Shown here in pieces: positions 35,838-44,782 of a stretch of 64,000 nucleotides of DNA. Below the pieces are notes generated by a model, which saw only the letters and a list, made by a program, of their open reading frames with translations, did not search any database and had not been told where the DNA came from. Origin of the DNA: Salinimicrobium nanhaiense (GTDB lineage: Bacteria; Bacteroidota; Bacteroidia; Flavobacteriales; Flavobacteriaceae); NCBI GenBank assembly GCA_012038135.1, contig JAAVJQ010000009.1, forward strand, positions 62,001 to 126,000. The letters are read 5' to 3'. The first letter of the stretch is position 1. Each line of letters opens with the position of its first letter. A program made the position numbers and the translations under genes.

Positions 35838-36406
35838 AAATTAAGATCTTAATGCTGCTGGCGGGCCTGCTGATGTTTTCCTGTAAATCTCCCGAAGCAA
35901 GGAGACCAATGACTCAAAAATCGGGTTCATATATCAATGAAGCAGTAGAGCGCAACAGGAAAATTGTTGCTCAAGAAGAGGCCCGAATCCAAAGTATTAT
36001 TGAAAAGGATTCAACTCACGAATACATTTCCTCTCCTAATGGTTTCTGGTACTTTTACAATGTTAAAGATACTACCTCCACGAAAACTCCCGAATTTGGA
36101 GACGTGGTAGAATTCGATTATTCCCTGCAAACCCTCGATGGTCAAAACATTTATACCGATGAGGAGATTGCCCCTCGTAGCTATACGATGGATAAGGAGC
36201 AACTTTTCAGCGGACTTAGGCAGGGACTTAAACTAATGAAAGAAGGCGAAACGGTGACTTTTTTGTTTCCGTCACATAAAGCATTCGGATATTATGGCGA
36301 TAAAAAGCGAATAGGTAAAGATGTACCTGTGATCTCTAAAGTTACGCTCATCAATATATCCGAAGAAACCGAAGAAACCGAAGAAAATCAAAACCAAAAT
36401 AATTAA
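35834..36406 (+). CDS. gldI: Gliding motility-associated peptidyl-prolyl isomerase GldI
   Basis: 190 residues. Lipoprotein signal with lipobox LLMFSC (Cys17), a helical linker (about 30-65), and an FKBP-type domain (about 80-180, with [20 protein letters not shown] and [21 protein letters not shown]). GldI is a periplasmic or outer-membrane folding factor needed for gliding and T9SS function in Flavobacterium johnsoniae. A Glu-rich tail ([14 protein letters not shown]) ends it. The next gene is another PPIase lipoprotein, 8 bases on. Confidence 0.9.
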   Translation: MKIKILMLLAGLLMFSCKSPEARRPMTQKSGSYINEAVERNRKIVAQEEARIQSIIEKDSTHEYISSPNGFWYFYNVKDTTSTKTPEFGDVVEFDYSLQTLDGQNIYTDEEIAPRSYTMDKEQLFSGLRQGLKLMKEGETVTFLFPSHKAFGYYGDKKRIGKDVPVISKVTLINISEETEETEENQNQNN

Positions 36407-36414
36407 ATCGACAA

Positions 36415-37536
36415 ATGAAGAAAATCAGTTTTTTACTTTTATTCAGCATCTTTTTTGCTTTTACTGCCTGTAATGAAGAATATCCCGATCTTGAAAACGG
36501 AATTTATGCCGAGTTCAAAACCAATCATGGAACCTTTTTGGCAGAATTATATCACGAAGCCACTCCAATGACGGTTGCAAGTTTTGTTTCCCTTGCAGAA
36601 GGCAACAGCGCATTGGCCGAAGAAAAATACAAAGGTAAACCCTTTTATGACGGTCTTGTTTTTCACCGCGTGATCAAGGATTTTATGATACAGGGAGGAG
36701 ATCCTGAAGGAACCGGAAGCGGTGGCCCGGGCTACAAATTCCCTAACGAGATTGTTGATACCTTAAAACATGATTCTAAAGGTTTGCTTTCAATGGCAAA
36801 TTCCGGCCCTAACAGTAACGGCAGCCAGTTCTTTATTACTCTAAAAGAAACTCCGTGGCTTGACGGTATGCATACGGTTTTTGGAGAAGTGATCCAGGGG
36901 CAGGAAGTAGTTGATGCCATTGGACAGGTTGAAACGCAGCCGGGAGATCGCCCTGTGGAAGATGTGGTGATAGAAAAGGTAAACATCATTCGTAAAGGTG
37001 ATGCCGCTAAGGATTTTAAAGCTTCGGAAGTGCTTTCAAAGGAACTTCAGGATTTCAAAACAGAAACTGAAGCCAGGGAACGGGAAATGGCAGAGAAACG
37101 AGAAGCTATATCACAACGTTTTGAAAACTTACGAGCCGAGGCTCAAGACCTTGAGAACGGTCTTAAAATAGCATTTTTGGAAGAAGGAGAAGGCCCACAA
37201 CCTAAACAGGGCGATACAGTTATGGTAAATTATGAAGGCTATCTTACCTCGGGCGATCTTTTCGACACTAATGTTGCCGAAGTTGCCGAAGAACATGGAA
37301 TGCTCAATTCAAGGAGACAGGAAATGGGAGGATATGCACCAATGCCCGTTCTTTATAGCCCCGATGCTCCAATGATCCCAGGATTTAAAAATGGGGTACA
37401 ACAAATGAAACTTGGAGACAAAGCCGTGCTTTTCATTCCGGCCTCTCAAGGTTATGGAGAACGTGGAGCTCCCCCTGTTATCCCTCCATCTGCCGATCTC
37501 ATCTTTGAAGTAGAGATGGTGGAGATACAGGAGTAA
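36415..37536 (+). CDS. Cyclophilin-FKBP fusion peptidyl-prolyl isomerase
   Basis: 373 residues: lipoprotein signal (FFAFTAC, Cys19), cyclophilin domain (about 30-195) with [45 protein letters not shown] and [12 protein letters not shown], a coiled-coil linker rich in Glu (about 205-245), and a C-terminal FKBP domain (about 250-372) with [39 protein letters not shown] and [20 protein letters not shown]. Two isomerase folds in one lipoprotein beside gldI suggest an outer-membrane folding cluster. Confidence 0.93.
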   Translation: MKKISFLLLFSIFFAFTACNEEYPDLENGIYAEFKTNHGTFLAELYHEATPMTVASFVSLAEGNSALAEEKYKGKPFYDGLVFHRVIKDFMIQGGDPEGTGSGGPGYKFPNEIVDTLKHDSKGLLSMANSGPNSNGSQFFITLKETPWLDGMHTVFGEVIQGQEVVDAIGQVETQPGDRPVEDVVIEKVNIIRKGDAAKDFKASEVLSKELQDFKTETEAREREMAEKREAISQRFENLRAEAQDLENGLKIAFLEEGEGPQPKQGDTVMVNYEGYLTSGDLFDTNVAEVAEEHGMLNSRRQEMGGYAPMPVLYSPDAPMIPGFKNGVQQMKLGDKAVLFIPASQGYGERGAPPVIPPSADLIFEVEMVEIQE

Positions 37537-37561
37537 GAAATTTTTAGGATTTAAAATTATT

Positions 37562-37586
37562 AACCCTGCCCAATGGCAGGGTTTTT
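37562..37586 (+). terminator. Terminator of the gldI cluster
   Basis: AACCCTGCC-caat-GGCAGGGTT stem followed by TTT, 25 bases after the PPIase stop. Confidence 0.85.
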
Positions 37587-37727
37587 CATTTATCAGAATT
37601 TTACACCTGTCCAAAAGTCATTTAAATCGCCTAACTTCAAGATTGTTAACAGTTTGTTGATAAAAACGTAAGATTGAAGCCACACAATTTTCGTTTCTTG
37701 TGACATCTTTAAACAACACAAAAACTA

Positions 37728-40700
37728 ATGAAACAAAAATTACATTTTGGAGGTCTGTTCCTCCTTTTTTTCTTCTTTTTTACCTCCCTTAGCGCCCAGA
37801 CGGTATTTATAAATGAGATCCATTATGACAATGATGGAGCAGATACAGGAGAGGGCGTGGAGCTTGCGGGGCCTGCAGGCACAGATCTTACCGGGTGGAA
37901 TATTGTTTTCTACAATGGAAACAACAATTTGGCCTATGGAACAAGAAGCCTGGCTGGAACCATTCCTGATCAACAAGGAGGTTTTGGTACCCTGTCTTTT
38001 TCTGAAGCAGGGATCCAGAATGGAGCCCCCGATGGACTGGCACTTATAAATGCAGGCGGTGAGGTAGTCCAGTTCCTTTCATACGAAGGAACGATTACGG
38101 CTTTAGATGGACCTGCAGCAGGAATGACCAGTATTGATATTCTTGTTGAAGAAACAGGCACGACTCCTGTAGATTTTTCGCTTCAGCTTGGAGGGGAAGG
38201 CAATTCTTATTCAGATTTTACCTGGGAAGAAGCTTCTGCAGCTACTTTTGGTGCTATAAATACAAATCAGGATTTTGGAGGGGAGATCACAGATCCCAAT
38301 CCAGAGCCCGAGCCGGAACCGGAGCCCCAACCTGAACCTGCCAATAGCGTCGTGTTTATTAATGAGATCCATTATGATAACGCCAGCACAGATGTTGATG
38401 AAGGTGTGGAAATTGCCGGAACTGCAGGAACAGATCTTTCAGCTTTCAGTATTTTTCTATATAATGGAAGTGGTGGGGCATATTATCAAACTATCGCTCT
38501 CGAAGGAATAATTCCTGCTCAACAAAACGGTTATGGCACTTTATTTTTCCCAGCTTCAGGTTTACAAAATGGTTCTCCAGATGGGTTAGCTTTAGTGAAG
38601 GAAACCGAGGTGCTTCAATTTCTTAGCTACGTAGGAGAAATTACCGCAACTAACGGACCTGCAGTAGGAATGACGAGTACAGATATTGGCGTTGCCGAAG
38701 GCAGCAATACCCCTGTAGGCTATTCTCTTCAACTCACGGGTGAAGGTTCTTATTACGAAGATTTCACCTGGGCTGCAGAGAATTTGAACACTAATGGAGA
38801 AGTAAATAATGGCCAAACCTTTCTTTCTCCGGAACCGGTTTTGTTCATCAACGAGTTTCATTATGATACAGCTGGAACAGACTCAGGCGAAGCCATTGAA
38901 GTCGCGGGTACTGCAGGTTTGGACTTGTCTGAATATCAAATTCTTTTCTATAACGGAAACAATGGAGAGGTTTATAAAACTGAAAATTTAAGCGGAATTT
39001 TACCTAACCTACAATCTGGTTATGGAACTAAGGAATTTTACGTCTCCGGAATCCAGAATGGTGCTCCTGACGGATTTGCCCTTGTAAAAGGAGAAGAAGT
39101 GATCCAGTTTTTAAGCTATGAAGGGACTTTCACTGCTGTAGGCGGACCTGCCGATGGAATGACCAGCGCAGACATTGGAGTTTTTGAAGGCGGAGTCACT
39201 GAAGGATATTCCCTGCAGCTTGGGGGCGTTGGTTTCAATTATGAAGATTTCACCTGGCAGGAAGCCCAGGCAAATACATTTGGTGCTGTAAATATTAACC
39301 AGACTTTTGGAACTGAGGCAATTGAACCTGAACCTGAACCAACAGAACCCGGAACGATCGCTCACGCAAGAGCTGCCGGGATAGGAACCAAACTTACTAT
39401 TGAAGGAACCTTAACTGTTACAGATCATCATGGAAATACAGCATACATACAGGATGAAACAGGAGGTATTGCACTTTTTGGCAGTCTCGTCACCGAAGCT
39501 GATAAATTTGAGATAGGTGATAAAGTTCGTGTTACCGGAACCAGAGCTGTTTATAATGAGCTCATTCAACTTTCAGATCTGGAAACTGTAGAGCTTATGG
39601 ATGAACCCAACACACCCATTGAGCCAAAAGAAATCACGTTAGCCGAACTGGAAAACTATCGCGGTCAACTGGTAAAGATCTCCGATATGAGGTTCCCCGA
39701 TCCCGGTCAGCTTTTCTTCGGAAATGCAAATTACCTGGTTTCTGATGCCAGTGGAGAAGCTGAATTGAGAATAGATTCAGATGTTGAGGCTTTAGTTGGC
39801 AAAGTGCAGCCAGAGACTTGTGCAGAAGTTGTTGGAGTTGTGGGTCGTTACAACAATATTAATCAACTCCTTCCCAGAATGCTGGAGGACCTGCCATGTG
39901 CAGAAGAATTCGATCCTACATATCCGGGGTCAGAAATTTCCAAAGACCTTACTTTCGAGGCAGCAACCTGGAATATAGAATGGTTTGGAGATGAGGAAAA
40001 TGCGCCTTCTGCACGTCAGGAAAATTCTGATGAAATTCAGAAAGAAGCTGTCAAAGCCGCCCTTTTGGAACTGGATGCAGATGTGATCGCGGTAAATGAA
40101 ATATCAGATGATGTACTTTTCGCGCAAATGGTTTCAGAAATGGAAGGTTACGATTTTATTCTTTCCGAAGCTACCTCCTACCCGGACGAACCCGGAGGGC
40201 AAAAAGTAGGTTTTGTTTATAAGACCTCAACAGTCAATGTTACTGCCAGCAGACCGTTGCTTACCGAACTGCACCCTTTCTATAACGGGGGAGATTACTC
40301 CCTGCTTCCGGATTATCCGGAAACTGCCGACAGGTTCTTTGCCAGTGGAAGACTGCCGTTCCTCATGGAAGCCAACGTTACTGTCAATGGTGATACGCAG
40401 GAAATGAAGTTTATAGCCCTTCATGCCAGAGCAAATTCAGGGACGGGTTCTCAGGGAAGATATGATATGCGCAAGTATGATGTCGAAGTATTAAAAGATT
40501 ACCTTGATCATTATTTTGCACTTGATAAGGTCATGATCATGGGAGATTACAACGATGATCTCGATTATACTGTAGCCAATGTAAGCACCACGGTCACTAC
40601 TTATGATGAATTCCTTCAGGACAATGAAGACTACAGTTTTCCAACATTGGCTCTAAGTGAAGCCGGATACCGTTCTTACGTGGTGGGAAATTACAATGAC

Positions 40701-41711
40701 ATGATCGACCACATTATGATCACCAATGAACTGGATAACAGCTATATGGAAGGTTCGGCCAGAGTACATTACGAACTGTACAATAGCGACTATACCTATA
40801 CTACATCAGACCATTTTCCTGTTTCGGTGAGGCTGCTGCTTTCTGAATTAAAAATTGGTGCCGTAGATACTTCAGGATTTATTTGTGCTGAAGGCGATAC
40901 AGTGGATGCAACTGTTTCTGCGGAAGGCGGAATTGCTCCTTACACTTATTCCTGGAGCAACGGACAGGAAACTGCCACCGCCACCGGACTTTCTGCCGGA
41001 ACCTATAGTGTTGAAGTTAGCGATGTTCTTGGGAATACAGTTACTACTGAATTTGTTATTTCTGAAGCAGCTCCAATAAACATCAGCCTTGTTGAAGATC
41101 AAACGCTTTACTCCGGCTACGAAACTTCATGTACTACACTCAGTGCTGTGGAGATCACAGGAGGTTCAGGGGATTACCTTTATGAGTGGAGCACGGGTGC
41201 AACTTCAGAAGCTATTGAGGTTTGTCCTTTAGAAACTTCAGAATACACATTAATGATTACCGATACGGTTACGGGATGTACTGCAGAAGCCAGTGTAATG
41301 GTAATTGTAGAAGACGTAAGCTGCGGAAAAAAGGGAGATAAGGTACTGCTTTGCCACAACGGAAAACCCATTTGTGTGGCACCACAGGCTGTAGAAGCAC
41401 ATTTGAGAATTGGAGCCACTCTTGGATCTTGTGAAGACCAACTACCTGTAGTTGCTATTGATGAAGTTGCTGCGTGGCCCAATCCAACTTCGGGTGATTC
41501 ACAGGTAAGAGTTACAGCAGCCAAAGCCTTTAGAGGAAATCTATTGATCTATGATCTTAATGGTGCTCCCCTTTCAAAACAGGAGATTTTAGTAAAAGAG
41601 GGGGCGACAGATTTTCCTCTGGACCTTAGGAACCTTCCCAAAGGAATCTATCTTGTAAAGATCCATGCTGAAGGTTTTGAAAGCCACGGATTAAAATTGA
41701 TAAAGGAGTAG
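37728..41711 (+). CDS. Secreted multidomain nuclease with T9SS sorting signal
   Basis: 1327 residues. Signal peptide (1-23). Three lamin-tail-like modules of ~160 residues (about 25-185, 208-365, 370-530), each starting VLFINEFHYD or similar, the first two joined by a PEPEPEPQPEP linker. An OB-fold-like domain (about 545-700, TIEGTLTVTDHHGNTAYIQD). An endonuclease/exonuclease/phosphatase domain (about 740-1035) with TWNIEWFGD, MIMGDYNDDLDY, DMIDHIMI and SDHFPVSV, the Mg-dependent catalytic set. Two SprB/Ig-like repeats (SYSWSNGQ-type, about 1045-1190). A CHNGKPICV...LGSC module (about 1209-1235). T9SS type A sorting domain (about 1247-1327). Likely degrades extracellular DNA or phosphoesters. 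Confidence 0.93.
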   Translation: MKQKLHFGGLFLLFFFFFTSLSAQTVFINEIHYDNDGADTGEGVELAGPAGTDLTGWNIVFYNGNNNLAYGTRSLAGTIPDQQGGFGTLSFSEAGIQNGAPDGLALINAGGEVVQFLSYEGTITALDGPAAGMTSIDILVEETGTTPVDFSLQLGGEGNSYSDFTWEEASAATFGAINTNQDFGGEITDPNPEPEPEPEPQPEPANSVVFINEIHYDNASTDVDEGVEIAGTAGTDLSAFSIFLYNGSGGAYYQTIALEGIIPAQQNGYGTLFFPASGLQNGSPDGLALVKETEVLQFLSYVGEITATNGPAVGMTSTDIGVAEGSNTPVGYSLQLTGEGSYYEDFTWAAENLNTNGEVNNGQTFLSPEPVLFINEFHYDTAGTDSGEAIEVAGTAGLDLSEYQILFYNGNNGEVYKTENLSGILPNLQSGYGTKEFYVSGIQNGAPDGFALVKGEEVIQFLSYEGTFTAVGGPADGMTSADIGVFEGGVTEGYSLQLGGVGFNYEDFTWQEAQANTFGAVNINQTFGTEAIEPEPEPTEPGTIAHARAAGIGTKLTIEGTLTVTDHHGNTAYIQDETGGIALFGSLVTEADKFEIGDKVRVTGTRAVYNELIQLSDLETVELMDEPNTPIEPKEITLAELENYRGQLVKISDMRFPDPGQLFFGNANYLVSDASGEAELRIDSDVEALVGKVQPETCAEVVGVVGRYNNINQLLPRMLEDLPCAEEFDPTYPGSEISKDLTFEAATWNIEWFGDEENAPSARQENSDEIQKEAVKAALLELDADVIAVNEISDDVLFAQMVSEMEGYDFILSEATSYPDEPGGQKVGFVYKTSTVNVTASRPLLTELHPFYNGGDYSLLPDYPETADRFFASGRLPFLMEANVTVNGDTQEMKFIALHARANSGTGSQGRYDMRKYDVEVLKDYLDHYFALDKVMIMGDYNDDLDYTVANVSTTVTTYDEFLQDNEDYSFPTLALSEAGYRSYVVGNYNDMIDHIMITNELDNSYMEGSARVHYELYNSDYTYTTSDHFPVSVRLLLSELKIGAVDTSGFICAEGDTVDATVSAEGGIAPYTYSWSNGQETATATGLSAGTYSVEVSDVLGNTVTTEFVISEAAPINISLVEDQTLYSGYETSCTTLSAVEITGGSGDYLYEWSTGATSEAIEVCPLETSEYTLMITDTVTGCTAEASVMVIVEDVSCGKKGDKVLLCHNGKPICVAPQAVEAHLRIGATLGSCEDQLPVVAIDEVAAWPNPTSGDSQVRVTAAKAFRGNLLIYDLNGAPLSKQEILVKEGATDFPLDLRNLPKGIYLVKIHAEGFESHGLKLIKE

Positions 41712-41732
41712 ATAATTTGATTAATCTCCTAT

Positions 41733-41775
41733 AAAAAGACCTGCTAAAAATGTCATTTTTGGCAGGTCTTTCATT
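41733..41775. terminator. Bidirectional terminator
   Basis: AAAGACCTGC / GCAGGTCTTT stem around a 17-base loop, between the convergent nuclease and pepD genes. Confidence 0.8.
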
Positions 41776-41795
41776 TTATCTCTTTCGGAAAAAAA

Positions 41796-43259
41796 TTACT
41801 CCTTCTCCGGAATATTCTTCAACACTTCCAGCACAAACTTCCAGTATTTCTGCGCAGAAGATATATTTGCCCTTTCATCTGGAGAGTGGGCACCACGAAT
41901 GGTAGGGCCAAAGGAGATCATATCCATTTCGGGATAGTTCTTCCCTAAAATTCCGCACTCAAGGCCTGCATGACACGCAGCGATATCGGGTTTATCGGTA
42001 TTCATTTTTTGATAAAGTTCATCCAGTACTTTCAGGATCGGGGAATCCATGTTTGGTGCCCACCCGGGATATGCACCGGAAAGTTCCACTTCAAAACCTG
42101 CCAGTTCAAACCCTGACCGAATGCTGTTCGCCAAATCTGTCTTTGAGGACTCTACCGAAGAACGGGTCAAACAAAGCACTTCAATTTTCCCGTTTTTGAC
42201 AGTTACCCTGGCAACATTGTTTGATGTTTCTACAAGGCCTTGAATATCGGGACTCATTCTGTACACTCCGTTAGGAACAGCATAAAGTGATTTCACGAAA
42301 AGCTCATGTACCCCCAACTCCATAACTTTTGCGGGAGCTTCAGTTTCAGAGATCTCGATAAGCAGCTTTGGTTCCAGAGATTTATATTCCTGCTGAATTT
42401 CCTGGATCAATTTTCCCATTTCCGAAGAAAAATCTTCTTTCTGGATCTTATCGACCACAACTACAGCCTCACTTTCCCGCGGAATAGCATTTCGAAGTCC
42501 GCCGCCGTTGATCTCCGCGATCCTCATTCCGAAGTTTTCAAAGCCTCCAAACAGGATCCTGTTCATTATTTTATTGGCATTCCCCAGACCTCTGATAATA
42601 TCCATTCCTGAATGACCACCCTGCAGCCCTTTGACTACAACTTTGTACGCAACAGTATCTGCAGGCGGCTCTTCTTCTTTATAGGTTCTCGTGGCGGTAA
42701 TATCTACTCCCCCGGCGCAACCAATTCCAATTTCATTATCCTCTTCGGTATCCAGGTTAAGCAGGATATCCCCTTTCAAAATTCCCGGTTTCAAACCCAT
42801 GGCACCGGTCATTCCGGTTTCTTCATCAATGGTGAAAAGTGCTTCAAGGGCAGGATGTTCTATCTCCTTACTTTCCAGAATTGCCATCATGGTAGCCACG
42901 CCCAGGCCGTTGTCGGCGCCCAAAGTGGTGCCTCTTGCTCTAACCCAGTCTCCGTCCACATACATGTCTATCCCCTGATTGTCAAAATCAAAATCGGAGT
43001 CGTTGTTTTTCTGGTGCACCATGTCTAAATGGGACTGTAGCACCACGGATTTTTTATTCTCCATTCCCGGAGTGGCAGGTTTCCTTATAATCACATTTCC
43101 TACTTCATCTACCTCAGTTTCCAGCCCAAGGTTGTTTCCAAAGTTTTTCATGAATTCTATTACCCTTTCTTCCTTTTTGGAAGGTCGGGGAACAGCATTG
43201 AGGTCGGCGAATTTATTCCAGAGTGGCTTTGGCTCCAAAGTCCTTATTTCTTCATTCAT
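41796..43259 (-). CDS. pepD: Aminoacyl-histidine dipeptidase (PepD)
   Basis: 487 residues, M20-type zinc peptidase that cleaves dipeptides such as carnosine-type Xaa-His. Visible metal motifs: LQSHLDMVHQKN (His, Asp), TTLGADNGLGVA, FTIDEETGMTGAMGL (Glu-Glu), the lid-domain GLQGGHSGMDIIRG, and the C-terminal HAGLECGILG and FGPTIRGAHSPDE. Length typical. Its product, histidine, would feed the hut genes at 9.7-13.3 kb, though they are 28 kb away and the link is only metabolic. Confidence 0.94.
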   Translation of the reverse strand: MNEEIRTLEPKPLWNKFADLNAVPRPSKKEERVIEFMKNFGNNLGLETEVDEVGNVIIRKPATPGMENKKSVVLQSHLDMVHQKNNDSDFDFDNQGIDMYVDGDWVRARGTTLGADNGLGVATMMAILESKEIEHPALEALFTIDEETGMTGAMGLKPGILKGDILLNLDTEEDNEIGIGCAGGVDITATRTYKEEEPPADTVAYKVVVKGLQGGHSGMDIIRGLGNANKIMNRILFGGFENFGMRIAEINGGGLRNAIPRESEAVVVVDKIQKEDFSSEMGKLIQEIQQEYKSLEPKLLIEISETEAPAKVMELGVHELFVKSLYAVPNGVYRMSPDIQGLVETSNNVARVTVKNGKIEVLCLTRSSVESSKTDLANSIRSGFELAGFEVELSGAYPGWAPNMDSPILKVLDELYQKMNTDKPDIAACHAGLECGILGKNYPEMDMISFGPTIRGAHSPDERANISSAQKYWKFVLEVLKNIPEKE

Positions 43260-43630
43260 TTTGTTGGTGTTTTAGTTTGAGAACAAAGATAGGAAGAAAT
43301 GAGGGTTTCCTTTATTGGCCAGGAATTAACGAATGTTTTTTGAGTGGATAGAGGACAGAGGATAGTAAGTAGAAATTATTTTTGCCGCGAATTCACGAAT
43401 GATCTTTCTCTTTGATTTTTTACCTCATCTCCCACCCCGCCTTACAGGCACCCCTCCGGAGGATGGGAAGGAACGAGAGACTATAAATAAGACGACTTTA
43501 CTCTGAAAGAAATTCTATTATGGTCTGCGAAATCAGTGAGAAAACAAGCAATTCGTAAATTTGTGGCATATAAAAACCCACAAAAAAAGTCTTGGTTCTT
43601 GACTCTTGGCTCTTGAGTCTAAAAAAATCC
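43260..43630. other. Intergenic repeat-like DNA
   Basis: About 370 bases without genes. Contains phrases common as intergenic repeats in this group (GCCGCGAATTCACGAATG; CTTGGTTCTTGACTCTTGGC) and ends in the promoter of the DUF3810 gene. Confidence 0.4.
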
Positions 43631-43638
43631 TACTTTTG
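43631..43638 (+). promoter_or_regulatory. -7 box of the DUF3810 gene
   Basis: TACTTTTG matches TAnnTTTG. A TTG at 43606-43608 lies 22 bases upstream, within the usual spacing. The GTG start follows four bases later, so the leader would be very short. Confidence 0.6.
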
Positions 43639-43642
43639 AAAG

Positions 43643-44713
43643 GTGAACAAAAAAGCTGCATTAATTCTTGCCCTGTTCCTGCCGGTTCAATTGATTCTGA
43701 TAAGAATATTGAGCGGGTATCCCAATTTCGTTGAACGCTGGTACAGCAACGGGATCTATCCTTTCACCTCTGCCCTGCTGCGAAAAGGTTTGGGATTTAT
43801 ACCTTTTTCGCTGGGGGATCTTTTGTACGCTCTGCTGGTGGTCATGTTGATTAGATGGTTTGCTCTTCGGGTGCAGCAGCGGTTCAGAGAGCCAAAGCGT
43901 TGGATCATCAACGGGATCGCCGTTCTTTCGCTGGTTTACTTTTGCTTCAATTTGTTCTGGGGATTTAATTATTACCGGCTTCCGTTGCACCAGGCACTCG
44001 AAATGGAGGATGATTACACAACAGAAGAGTTGATCAACCTTACCCGGGACCTTATCACAACTTCCAATGACCTACAGTACTCCCTTACTGGAAATGATTC
44101 TCTAAAAGTTGAACTTCCGCATTCAAAAAGTGATATTCTGGATCTTTCCATCACGGGCTATAAAAACCTGGAAGAAAATTTTCCCGAGCTAAATTATAGT
44201 ATTCCCAGTCTTAAGAGATCTCTTTACAGCCTTCCGCTCACTTATATGGGTTTTAACGGATATCTAAACCCACTTACCAATGAAGGCCAGGTAAACACCT
44301 TAATTGTTCCATACAAGATTCCCACAACCGCCAGCCATGAGATTGGGCACCAGCTCGGTTTTGCTAAAGAAAATGAAGCGAATTTCCTTGCCTGTCTTAC
44401 TACCATGAATCATCCTGATGCCTACTTCAGGTATTCGGGTTATACTTTTGCGCTTAGCTATTGCCTTAGCGAACTTTATCGCAGGGATCAAGCTTTGGCC
44501 GAAGAACTTTTAGAAGAGGTGAATTTCGGCATCAAGGAAAATTACAGGGAGGTGCGCGAATTTTGGGAGAGCCATGCCAATCCTTTTGAACCACTTTTTA
44601 TGTTCACGTACAATTCTTTTCTGGTGGCTAATAATCAGCCCGAAGGTATGCGGAGTTACAGTTATGTGGTAGCGCTCCTGGTAAATTACCACAAAAGCAG
44701 GGGGAGAATGTAA
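43643..44713 (+). CDS. DUF3810 membrane zincin
   Basis: 356 residues from a GTG start. Three N-terminal membrane helices (about 5-20, 52-72, 90-112), then a soluble domain with the zinc-protease signature TASHEIGHQLGFAKENEANF near 232-251 (HExxH plus downstream Glu). DUF3810 is widespread in Bacteroidetes and its substrate is unknown. The short distance from the -7 box to GTG supports this start. Downstream are two amidohydrolases on the same strand, 70 bases away. Confidence 0.87.
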   Translation: MNKKAALILALFLPVQLILIRILSGYPNFVERWYSNGIYPFTSALLRKGLGFIPFSLGDLLYALLVVMLIRWFALRVQQRFREPKRWIINGIAVLSLVYFCFNLFWGFNYYRLPLHQALEMEDDYTTEELINLTRDLITTSNDLQYSLTGNDSLKVELPHSKSDILDLSITGYKNLEENFPELNYSIPSLKRSLYSLPLTYMGFNGYLNPLTNEGQVNTLIVPYKIPTTASHEIGHQLGFAKENEANFLACLTTMNHPDAYFRYSGYTFALSYCLSELYRRDQALAEELLEEVNFGIKENYREVREFWESHANPFEPLFMFTYNSFLVANNQPEGMRSYSYVVALLVNYHKSRGRM

Positions 44714-44782
44714 GGCTTTGGTATTCTTGAATTTTTTTTAACTTACCTGCTTGAAATATTTTATCCAATCCTAAACTACTTT

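Noticed and set aside
42306-43028. Long plus-strand frames opposite pepD
   Set aside because: Antisense shadows of the peptidase gene.
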